The notes under the pieces are model-generated. The model was not told where the DNA came from. It saw nothing but the letters and a program-made list of their open reading frames with translations, and searched no databases. A program made the translations under genes and the position numbers. Shown in pieces: positions 36,927 through 44,810 of a DNA stretch of 64,000 nucleotides (positions are counted from its first letter, which is position 1; every line of letters begins with the position of its first letter). The stretch is from an uncultured Shewanella sp. GTDB lineage: Bacteria; Pseudomonadota; Gammaproteobacteria; Enterobacterales; Shewanellaceae. The DNA lies in contig NZ_CANMUW010000001.1 in assembly GCF_947501225.1 (NCBI RefSeq), positions 744,001-808,000 of the forward strand, read 5' to 3'.

Positions 36927-37970
36927 ATGAAGTGCGCTCAAAGTTATAAGCCCAACTTGATGGTGGGCGATCAATCTTACCCGGCATATCAATTACGGAA
37001 TTTACTCAGCTACCTTAAACTGCACCACGGTGAAGAGGTTGCTTCGACCTTATGCTCACAGATCGGTGTCGGCATCAGCGAACTGCAGCATCTGCAGCAG
37101 ATCTATGTTTGGCAGGCGGATTTCGCGATGGAGTTCCTGCAGCAGTACTCAGACGATCCCGAGATTGGCGCGAAAGTGGGCTGCCAGTATTCGGTAGAGG
37201 ATTTGGATTTTTTGCTCAACTACTTTTATCGGTGTAAGACGATAGGGGAGTGCCTGCAGTTTGTACTCTCTCACCCGGAGCGGGTCGGGAGCTTTACCGA
37301 TACACTGGTCAGCAGTGAGGAGGGCAAGTTACGGATCCGCTGGCTAAATACCGGTAAGATTAATCCCGGTCGCTACTCGTGTCAGTTTCAACACAGTGTG
37401 TGTGGATTAGTGACTGTTGGGAGCGGACTGGCGGGGCAACCGATCGTGTTCGAGCGAATTGCACTGGCCGAGAATGAGCGCAAAACCGATTATCTCGCTT
37501 CTGTGACCGGAGCAGAGATAGAGTTTGGAGCCGAGTTTAATGAATGGGTAATCGATCAACATTACCTCTCTCTTCCGGTGACTTATGAGTTTAATGAGAG
37601 CAAGATAAACAAGATTGAAGCTCAAAAGCCCTCCTATATCGAGTCTCTACTGGAATCTTTGCGCCAATCGTTCCCCGACTGCCCCAACATGGAGCAGATG
37701 GCGATACAGCAAAATATCAGTAGCCGAACATTGAGGCGTAAGATCTCACAGGCCGGAACCAGTTATCAAAAGTTAATCGATCAGGTTCGCTGTCAGGCCG
37801 CCATTGGTTTGATCTTGTCCGGGCAGAAGAGTATCGATGATATCGCAGAGATAATGGGGTTCGGCGATGTCAGCCATTTCAGGCAGAGTTTTAAGCATTG
37901 GTTAGGCCATCCCCCCGGGCATTTTTTGCGTTTAAATGAGACAAGCGACGATGGGGGACCGAGGTGCTGA
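36927..37970 (+). CDS. AraC-family transcriptional regulator
   Basis: A 347-aa regulator built like the one at 2179: an arabinose-binding-like N-terminal domain (YPAYQLRNLLSYLKLHHGEE to about residue 210) and a C-terminal AraC HTH pair (ISSRTLRRKISQAG, then IDDIAEIMGFGDVSHFRQSFKHWLG). It is convergent with the two diheme cytochrome genes. In this position it could control the lipase, the cytochrome pair or both, but no operator can be named. The two AraC proteins are paralogues of the same subgroup, not near-identical duplicates. Confidence 0.83.
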   Translation: MKCAQSYKPNLMVGDQSYPAYQLRNLLSYLKLHHGEEVASTLCSQIGVGISELQHLQQIYVWQADFAMEFLQQYSDDPEIGAKVGCQYSVEDLDFLLNYFYRCKTIGECLQFVLSHPERVGSFTDTLVSSEEGKLRIRWLNTGKINPGRYSCQFQHSVCGLVTVGSGLAGQPIVFERIALAENERKTDYLASVTGAEIEFGAEFNEWVIDQHYLSLPVTYEFNESKINKIEAQKPSYIESLLESLRQSFPDCPNMEQMAIQQNISSRTLRRKISQAGTSYQKLIDQVRCQAAIGLILSGQKSIDDIAEIMGFGDVSHFRQSFKHWLGHPPGHFLRLNETSDDGGPRC

Positions 37971-37977
37971 GGGGCGA

Positions 37978-38003
37978 AGCGTTCAGCTTGCAGCTTGAAC
38001 GCT
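37978..38003. terminator. Hairpin between convergent araC-type and cytochrome genes
   Basis: AGCGTTCA / TGAACGCT with a 10-base loop lies between two convergent stop codons. The flanks are only moderately U-rich. Confidence 0.5.
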
Positions 38004-38043
38004 CATTTAATAGCCCCGGCAAGCCCGTGTTGAGCTAAGAACG

Positions 38044-39219
38044 CTACCCATGGCAGTTGCCTATTGCGGGTGAGAGCGAGTCTATCCACTGTTTTATCAC
38101 CTCAATGGCTTCAGTGTGGACCAGGCTCCGGCCTATGGGAGGCATCCTGTCCTTAGGCGAGTTTAACTCCTGCCTATAGAGCAGAATTGAATGTTCACCA
38201 TCTCCGGGTACGATATCGTAAGATAACCCTTTTGCTCCTCCATCCCAGCCAGGCGGCTGCTTGCAGATCCCGTATTGGTAGCTTGTATGGTCAACCCCGA
38301 AACCCAGCCTCAATCCTGAGATGCTTGCAAAACCTTCGGCTCGGTGACAATGGGCACAGTTGATATCGATATATCCTTTTGCCCTAAGGGTCAGGTCTGC
38401 ACCGCTATCTGTCAGTGCCGGCGCGTGGTCAACATCACTTAACTTAGGTAAGCCTGTGAGCCGTGACAGACTCTGCCAGAGTTGTAATTGGTTAACGGTC
38501 TGTCCGTTAAACTCTATATCATGGTTTAACAGGTGGGCCTTGAGTCCTATCGGGCGTATATGACTGGTTTCACCGTCATTTATCTGATGGCAAAGTTTGC
38601 ATTCGGCCCGGCTCGGCAGATGGTAGTCGAAATGTTTAACCTCTGAGTGATGGTTCAAGGTGTGTGGTATATCGGCTCCGGCTTGTATCAGCTTAGCTTC
38701 GCCGTTTTGCCAGCGGTAGGGGAGGGTTGTCCAGCCCGATTCCCGGTGGATCAATAACCTTGTCTCGATGAGAGCTTCGTTTTCAGGACCTGTGACCTGA
38801 GTATCATAGGGCATCGAAAATGTCTTAGTTAATACGGTGCCTATGGGAAGCTCAAAGGTGTCGCTGGGGTGAAATATGGCCTGCTTCCCCTCGGGAATAA
38901 AGATGAACCTATACTTGCTGGCGTAATTGGTGAACAGTTGAGTCGAAAGTTGATAGGCCATGCCGGGGGCCACAGGATCTGAGCTGGGGATCTGAGGATC
39001 GATAAACAGCCCGTACTGGGCTAAGTTCTCACAATCCTCCAACATCAAGGCTTGCTGATTTATCTGGCTGCTTGTCTGATCACACAGCGAGCTTGGGGCT
39101 ATCGGGTTATCGGGTTGTGCCGGTGCCTCGGCATTGGGAGAGTCATCACTCTCTGAATCTGAACCACCACAGGCGGCTACCAGAGAGAGGGTTAACAGTA
39201 GAATGAGTAGGTTTTTCAT
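38044..39219 (-). CDS. SO2930-family diheme c-type cytochrome lipoprotein
   Basis: A 391-aa lipoprotein (lipobox LVAACGGS) with a Ser/Asp-rich linker. Two haem c motifs occur: CKLCH at 207 and CAHCH at 288. The regions around them match what is known as the SO2930/HNE_0200 family (TIGR03806 type), for example LSTQLFTNYASKYRFIFIPEGKQAIF and GDGEHSILLYRQELNSPKDRMPPIGRSL. It would be a periplasmic or outer-membrane electron carrier of unknown partner. The whole protein is homologous to the C-terminal half of the neighbouring fusion protein, so a domain duplication is evident. A separate terminator suggests separate transcription. Confidence 0.82.
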   Translation of the reverse strand: MKNLLILLLTLSLVAACGGSDSESDDSPNAEAPAQPDNPIAPSSLCDQTSSQINQQALMLEDCENLAQYGLFIDPQIPSSDPVAPGMAYQLSTQLFTNYASKYRFIFIPEGKQAIFHPSDTFELPIGTVLTKTFSMPYDTQVTGPENEALIETRLLIHRESGWTTLPYRWQNGEAKLIQAGADIPHTLNHHSEVKHFDYHLPSRAECKLCHQINDGETSHIRPIGLKAHLLNHDIEFNGQTVNQLQLWQSLSRLTGLPKLSDVDHAPALTDSGADLTLRAKGYIDINCAHCHRAEGFASISGLRLGFGVDHTSYQYGICKQPPGWDGGAKGLSYDIVPGDGEHSILLYRQELNSPKDRMPPIGRSLVHTEAIEVIKQWIDSLSPAIGNCHG

Positions 39220-39278
39220 AGATCACCTGTGAAGATTGGTGTCACACTTCGGAGATAAGACATTGAAGAGGTAAAAGT

Positions 39279-39305
39279 AAAAAGGCCGGTGTGGCCGGCC
39301 TTTTT
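39279..39305 (-). terminator. Terminator of the beta-helix/cytochrome fusion gene
   Basis: On the minus strand AAAAAGGCCGG / CCGGCCTTTTT forms a stem with a small loop, just after the fusion gene stop. It uncouples this gene from the diheme lipoprotein downstream. Confidence 0.9.
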
Positions 39306-39319
39306 GCTTTGTACTTAGC

Positions 39320-41971
39320 CTATTGTGAGCAGCTCGCCATAGGCAGACGTTTGATCCATTCATGGATTAGCTCAACGCCCTCTGCGTGTGACAGACTACG
39401 GCCTATCTCCGGCATACGATCACCGGGCAGGTTGGTTTCCATCCTGAAATGAAGGATAGAGCGGTCCGGTGCCGTCGGTACGACATCGTAACTCAGTGAA
39501 CCACCGCCATAAGCGACCGGCGACTTGCAGGTGCCGTGAGAGAAACCTTCATCCTCGTTGTAGTCTCTGAAGTACTCGAGTTTGAGCCCCGTGTTAGAGG
39601 CGTTGCCCTCGGGGCGATGACAGTGGGCACAGTTGATATCAAGATAACCTTTGGCTGTTTTCATCAGCATCTCATCAGTCATTGAACTTAACTGAGCTTC
39701 ATCGCCATCTGAGAATGAGGGAACCGTATCTATGGTGGCGATATCCGGAACGCCCTGAAGGATACCTGCAGCCTGCCATTTCAGTAACTGGTTCATTGTT
39801 CCATCGGCATAGGTGTGCTCTTTATTCAGATAACGGGCCTTAGGACCGATAGGAACAAATACCGCCGGACTATCGGCATCGGCTTTAAACTGATGACACT
39901 GCTTACACTGATTCATGCTGGGCACGACATAGTCAAAGTCAAAGGTTTCGCCATTGTGAGTCACCTGCTTCGCCTGAATGGCACCGGCTTTAGCCAAGAC
40001 TGCATCGGTTTTATCTGCGTTAAATATGTAAGGTAGTGCAGACCAGCCCGTTGAGCGACGGATAAGCAGACGGGTCTCGATCATATCCTCATTCTCTATC
40101 CCCCGTAGGCCGGTGTTCGCGGGTAGTGCGAAGGTTTTGGTGATAACGGTCCCTACAGGAAATTCCATGCTCTCATCTGCCGAATAGTTAGCCTTCTTGC
40201 CTTCGGGCACGAAGACGAAGCGATACTTGCTGGCATAGTCGGTAAACAGTTGAGTGTTCATATCGTAGGGCAGGCCGCCGGAGTTAGCGCCAAGTGTTGG
40301 ATTAGAGGCATCGGCAAACAGGTTATAGTCTGACAGGTTCGGACAGTTAGCGCCTAACAGTGCGGGCCAGTTGACGCCGCTGCCGCTCGCTTCACAAAGG
40401 GCCAGGTCTCCGTCTCCTACCAAGCCACCTTCGCCTTCACCTATGCTGCCTCCGCCGCCGATGAGGTTACCACCATCACAAGCTTCGACATCATCGTCGA
40501 CGCCACAACCGAAGATCTCATCGCCGAATGTCACCGTGTGAACCGGCAGGCTCACCTGAGCACAGTTCATGATCTTGTCCTGAGTCGGTTCATATAGCAC
40601 GTCGGCAATACTCATATCTGTATTGTTGTTAGCGTAGAGTCGGGCAAATGAGACATCACCATTATCGCTTGCGCAGACGTTATCACTGCCGTCTTCGGCG
40701 AAGGGGGTCTCCTGCAGGCCCAAATACGCCGCCGTGCCGTTATTAGAAAGCATCTCTCCGAGGCCATCATAGAGGACGCCGGGGAACTTACCATGGGTAA
40801 ACAGGTAGGCCTTAATGATATCGTCGATCAGATAGCCATTGGGCTTCTTACCATAGTCGGTGATGACGTTATCGTGAAGGTAGATGTTACGTGGTGTCGG
40901 TCTCCAGCCATCTTCGATGGGTTGACCCGGCTGACCATAGTTAGCAACGAACGTCCCCATATCCGGTTCGGCTATGAAGAAGCTGGTTATCGCTACCCCC
41001 ATGGTGTCGTGGTTGGTGATCTCGTTATTGAAGATCTCGACATCATCGGTAGATAAAATAATCATACCGGTTCCAGGCGGTACGATATGAACACCGGCAG
41101 GGTTTGCAGAGGCGTTGGCAAAGTTTTTAGTATTATTGTCATACACCTTGTTGTTGAATATCCGAACGCTGGAACCGTACCTGTGGTTGTTGATCGGCAG
41201 GTCGAAAACTAAGATACCACCTGTATTGCCCATGGCTTCGTTATCATATACGTCGGCGTATTTTGAGTTCTCAATCTCGATACCCGCCACGTTCTCTTTT
41301 GCGATATTGCGGCGTACGACAATATATTGAGATTGACCCACATAAATACCGGCATCGGCACTTCCCCTGACGTAAGTATCTTCAATCAGAATGTTTTCAC
41401 ACTCTACTGGATAGAGGCCATAGGCGCCATTGCCTTCGTCGAGCTCGCCTTCCCAGACCGTGGCCAGTCGGCGAAGAATAATACCGTTGGTATTTTTGAG
41501 TTTAATACCATTATTCTTAGCTTCGTTGACCGAAAGATCCTGAATGATGACGTTAAGGGCATTTTGCACGAAAATACCATCACCGGTGACAGACTCCGAA
41601 AAGTCTAATACGGTCTCATTCATGCCGTATCCCATGATGGTGATATTCTTGGCGAGCGTACCATCACCATCCACATCGCCGTCGAAGAGTAGGGTAGAGG
41701 CTATCTTGAAGTTACCTTTAGGCAGGACAATGACGTCATTACTCTGTGCATTGATGAGCGCTTCCTGGATCCGCAGTGTGAGATCCTCTCCATCGGGGAT
41801 CATGATCGCGCCTTCGGGAAAACTGGGGCCGGGCTCGGGAATTGGGGCAACCGTGCCTGTTTCATCCTCGATGATCGGTTCGTCGTCATCCGATGAACAA
41901 CCGGCAATACTCAATGCAACGGCACTGGCCACCAAAGAGGGCAGTAACCATGATGGTTTCTTGTTAAACAT
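39320..41971 (-). CDS. Parallel beta-helix protein fused to a diheme c-type cytochrome domain
   Basis: An 883-aa lipoprotein (lipobox LSIAGCSSD) with an acidic stretch after the Cys. Residues ~55-420 are a right-handed parallel beta-helix of the NosD/pectate-lyase kind (repeats such as GIKLKNTNGIILRRL, GIEIENSKYADVYDNE and NPVYDN-like turns), of the type seen in TIGR03805. A glycine-rich linker follows (about 505-525). The C-terminal ~350 residues are the SO2930-type cytochrome domain with haem sites CKQCH at 689 and CAHCH at 781. In the related genomes I know of, these two domains are often separate adjacent genes. The role is unknown; beta-helices usually bind or cleave polysaccharide or act as scaffolds. 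Confidence 0.82.
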   Translation of the reverse strand: MFNKKPSWLLPSLVASAVALSIAGCSSDDDEPIIEDETGTVAPIPEPGPSFPEGAIMIPDGEDLTLRIQEALINAQSNDVIVLPKGNFKIASTLLFDGDVDGDGTLAKNITIMGYGMNETVLDFSESVTGDGIFVQNALNVIIQDLSVNEAKNNGIKLKNTNGIILRRLATVWEGELDEGNGAYGLYPVECENILIEDTYVRGSADAGIYVGQSQYIVVRRNIAKENVAGIEIENSKYADVYDNEAMGNTGGILVFDLPINNHRYGSSVRIFNNKVYDNNTKNFANASANPAGVHIVPPGTGMIILSTDDVEIFNNEITNHDTMGVAITSFFIAEPDMGTFVANYGQPGQPIEDGWRPTPRNIYLHDNVITDYGKKPNGYLIDDIIKAYLFTHGKFPGVLYDGLGEMLSNNGTAAYLGLQETPFAEDGSDNVCASDNGDVSFARLYANNNTDMSIADVLYEPTQDKIMNCAQVSLPVHTVTFGDEIFGCGVDDDVEACDGGNLIGGGGSIGEGEGGLVGDGDLALCEASGSGVNWPALLGANCPNLSDYNLFADASNPTLGANSGGLPYDMNTQLFTDYASKYRFVFVPEGKKANYSADESMEFPVGTVITKTFALPANTGLRGIENEDMIETRLLIRRSTGWSALPYIFNADKTDAVLAKAGAIQAKQVTHNGETFDFDYVVPSMNQCKQCHQFKADADSPAVFVPIGPKARYLNKEHTYADGTMNQLLKWQAAGILQGVPDIATIDTVPSFSDGDEAQLSSMTDEMLMKTAKGYLDINCAHCHRPEGNASNTGLKLEYFRDYNEDEGFSHGTCKSPVAYGGGSLSYDVVPTAPDRSILHFRMETNLPGDRMPEIGRSLSHAEGVELIHEWIKRLPMASCSQ

Positions 41972-42219
41972 AGCGTCTCCTGCTTATTTTTATTATTCCT
42001 TCCTTAGATTGCACTGACGTACTATATATGCAATGTGAAATCCGGCCAACAATCCCGTAACATCCTTGTTTCATTCTTGCCTTCGATGAATATCAAACGG
42101 CAGTGGTATAATTTATCTTTTTAAAACAAAGGGAAACGTAATCAAGGTAAACGCAGGTGGCTGGGTTGAATAAATGTAAAAAACTTGCTAGGGAGTTTAG
42201 CCGTTGAGCTAAAGGCTGG

Positions 42220-43338
42220 TCAGATATCGATACCGAAGCCGATGATGAACTGATAATCGTTTTTCTCGGGGGTAACACCACCTGAGTCGGCCTGGGGTTT
42301 ATTGGTGTGGTCCCATACCAGAGAGAGGTCGAGATCAAACATATCGGTGAGTTCGATAGAAAAGCCTGCTAGTGCATGGTGCGTATAACCTCCCGACTTG
42401 TCATTTCCATGTTGAACTCGGTAGAGAGCATTAAAGTCGATATCTTCAGATAGCTCGGTATCGAATGCACTTTCTACCACTAACGCGCCACTACCGTCGT
42501 TATCGCTGGCATCTGTGGCGACATTGTCGAATTTGGTAAAGGTGTATGCAGGACCTCCGGAGATGCTCCAGTCTGACTTGGGGGTATCGAGAATGTCATA
42601 ACCCAGACCGAAGCCAAGTGTGGCCTTATATTGAATGTTTTTTATCGGATCCAGATATATTTCGGCAAATATCGGCCGCAGGTAAAACTGTTTGGAAAGG
42701 TACCAGTCGAAATAGCTGTTCAGGCGGTGATTGTTGATATTATTCACGCCTTCAGACTTGGAGTAGTTGCCAAAATAATCGAGATTGAAGCGTGATTCTG
42801 TTGTCCGGCGATGGGCGTTGGCTATGGCACTATAATCCACCTGTTCGGCATTTCCCGAACGAAAATTCGCCCCGAGCGATATCTTGCTCGACCAGTAGTT
42901 TGACTCTGTTTGTTCACCGGAAATGAGTGTCATGACTTGACTGCGATCAAACACCTGGTCATCGATATAGAGCTTATCCCGTTGCAGACGTAGCAGGCCG
43001 GTTTTTGTGGTTAAGTCTGTAAAACCAACACTGATAACATCATGACTTTGAAGGACTAAAACATCTTCCCAGTCGATGAAAATTGTATCGAGTTCATCAC
43101 TTTTAAACTCTAGCCTATCATCATAGAGGTTTTTAATTTCTCCCTTAAGCATTTCGAAAGAGCTTAATTGAACCCAGTCATATGATGAGTCGGCCGGAGG
43201 GAAAAGTTGAGCGGGTGCGTGTTGCGCTGAACCGTGTGGCTCGGATACCACACTCTGTGCCTGTACAGTAGAACTCAAGGGAAGAATCAGCCCTATGGTT
43301 ACATGAGATAAAAGGTGTCTTTTTGTCTTGTTACTCAT
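42220..43338 (-). CDS. DUF481 (YdiY-like) outer-membrane protein
   Basis: A 372-aa protein with a signal peptide (LSHVTIGLILPLSSTVQAQS). The N-terminal ~140 residues resemble an SH3-like segment (KGEIKNLYDDRLEFKSDELDTIFIDWEDV). The C-terminal ~230 residues are the DUF481 barrel (LGANFRSGNAEQVDYSAIANAHRRT, ending in a typical beta-strand FIIGFGIDI). YdiY in E. coli is acid-inducible and this family is called 'salt-induced outer membrane protein' in annotations. No partner gene is obvious; the next gene upstream is tesA on the same strand, about 110 bp away. Confidence 0.82.
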   Translation of the reverse strand: MSNKTKRHLLSHVTIGLILPLSSTVQAQSVVSEPHGSAQHAPAQLFPPADSSYDWVQLSSFEMLKGEIKNLYDDRLEFKSDELDTIFIDWEDVLVLQSHDVISVGFTDLTTKTGLLRLQRDKLYIDDQVFDRSQVMTLISGEQTESNYWSSKISLGANFRSGNAEQVDYSAIANAHRRTTESRFNLDYFGNYSKSEGVNNINNHRLNSYFDWYLSKQFYLRPIFAEIYLDPIKNIQYKATLGFGLGYDILDTPKSDWSISGGPAYTFTKFDNVATDASDNDGSGALVVESAFDTELSEDIDFNALYRVQHGNDKSGGYTHHALAGFSIELTDMFDLDLSLVWDHTNKPQADSGGVTPEKNDYQFIIGFGIDI

Positions 43339-43447
43339 AACTTGTTTACCCGAATTGATATCTTGGCTGTGAGTCTTATGGCGATAATCTACATACAGGG
43401 CTTTTTAAACAAATAGCGAAGTCACTCACTGGAGATAATAAGCCGCC

Positions 43448-44044
43448 CTAAAGCGCGTCCTTAACCCACGGCAGGACAAACTCGGCGATATCTGCCTGAG
43501 CCAGGGTATTAGGATGTATCCCATCTCGTTGCATCAGTTCAGGTTTTGTTGCTATCTGGGTCATGAAGAATGGCATCAGGGTGACATTGTGATCGCTTGC
43601 CAGATCTTTATACACCTGTGAAAACATTGACGCATATCTGGGGCCATAATTTGGCGGGACCATGACCTCGGAAAGCAGTACCTCGACATCGTTAGCCTGG
43701 GAGAGGGTAATTATTTTTGTAAGATTTTCTTTCAGCTGTTGAGGGGTAAAACCACGTAGTCCGTCATTGCCTCCCAACTCGATCAAGATAAGCTCAGGTT
43801 TTGCAGACTCAAGCAGAGCGGGCAGTCTGCGCAATCCACCCGCCGTTGTTTCGCCGCTAACTGAACCGTTTATTATCTCATGCTCCGGCAGTTTAGCCCT
43901 TAGCAGGTTCACCCAACCTTTGTCTTCATCGACACCATAACTTGCACTGAGGCTATCACCTAGGATTAATATAGGGGCAGCGGATAATTGAGTGCAAAAC
44001 AGAACAGTTGCCAGGGTCAGCAGACCCAGAGCAGATTTAAGCAA
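43448..44044 (-). CDS. tesA: Multifunctional acyl-CoA thioesterase I / lysophospholipase L1
   Basis: A periplasmic SGNH hydrolase of 198 aa with a signal peptide (KSALGLLTLATVLFCTQLSA). The block I motif ILGDSLSASYG with the nucleophile Ser, block III LIELGGNDGLRG and block V RDGIHPN with the catalytic Asp-His are intact. The frame is open another 110 codons upstream, but that extension lies inside the divergent ybbA gene and looks like its antisense shadow. The only sensible start is a TTG at 44044, because no ATG precedes the signal peptide. No clear ribosome-binding site is seen. Confidence 0.85.
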   Translation of the reverse strand: MLKSALGLLTLATVLFCTQLSAAPILILGDSLSASYGVDEDKGWVNLLRAKLPEHEIINGSVSGETTAGGLRRLPALLESAKPELILIELGGNDGLRGFTPQQLKENLTKIITLSQANDVEVLLSEVMVPPNYGPRYASMFSQVYKDLASDHNVTLMPFFMTQIATKPELMQRDGIHPNTLAQADIAEFVLPWVKDAL

Positions 44045-44060
44045 GGAAGAGAAGGGTTTT

Positions 44061-44810
44061 ATGTCAGAAGTCAGTGCTATCACAGTAAACAATCTCGTTA
44101 AGTCAGTGGCTACCCAAGAGGGAGAACTTACTATCCTCAACGGCATTAATATGGATGTCAAGCAGGGACAAAGTATTGCCATACTCGGCCCATCCGGTTC
44201 GGGGAAGTCGACCCTGCTTGGGTTACTTGCCGCATTGGACTCACCGACCAGCGGAGAGATAATACTCGATGGTGTCGCTCTGCAGTCGCTGGATGAGGAG
44301 AGAAAAGCGGCCCTGAGAAAACAGAAGGTCAGCTTTATATTCCAGTCTTTTATGTTAGTGGATACCCTCAATGCACTGGAGAATGTGATGTTACCGGCTG
44401 AACTGGCCGGGATCCAACATGCAAAAGAGAAGGCTGAGGCTATGTTAGACAGAGTGGGTCTGAGTCACCGGCTCACACATTTCCCCAATCAGCTCTCCGG
44501 TGGTGAGCAACAGAGAGTTGCGATTGCCAGGGCCTTTATCTGCGAGCCCAAGGTACTGTTTGCCGATGAGCCAACCGGAAATCTGGATGCCGCAAACAGT
44601 GAAAGGGTCGCAGACATGTTGTTTGAGCTGAACCGGGAGAGTGAGACGACCCTAGTGCTAGTCACTCACGATCTGCATCTGGCTCAACGCTGCCAGCGGC
44701 AGTTAATCATGGATACCGGTGTAATAACTGAATCTCCCGTAGAGTCTGCTGATGATAAAACATCGGATCAGATAAACGAGAGTCGCCTGTCCAGTGTGGA
44801 GGGGCTCTGA
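44061..44810 (+). CDS. ybbA: ABC transporter ATP-binding protein YbbA
   Basis: A 249-aa ATPase of the LolD/MacB type. Walker A is GPSGSGKST, the signature is LSGGEQ and Walker B is VLFADEPTGNLD with an H-loop LVTHD. The start ATG at 44061 has AAGGG 5 bases ahead; the frame is open back to 43992, inside tesA. YbbA pairs with the YbbP permease encoded just downstream (stop and start overlap as TGATG). The tesA-ybbA-ybbP arrangement is the same in E. coli, where it is linked to the cell envelope. Confidence 0.93.
   Translation: MSEVSAITVNNLVKSVATQEGELTILNGINMDVKQGQSIAILGPSGSGKSTLLGLLAALDSPTSGEIILDGVALQSLDEERKAALRKQKVSFIFQSFMLVDTLNALENVMLPAELAGIQHAKEKAEAMLDRVGLSHRLTHFPNQLSGGEQQRVAIARAFICEPKVLFADEPTGNLDAANSERVADMLFELNRESETTLVLVTHDLHLAQRCQRQLIMDTGVITESPVESADDKTSDQINESRLSSVEGL

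Noticed and set aside
44045..44371. N-terminal extension of tesA
   Set aside because: It overlaps the antisense of ybbA, precedes a signal peptide and has no family match.
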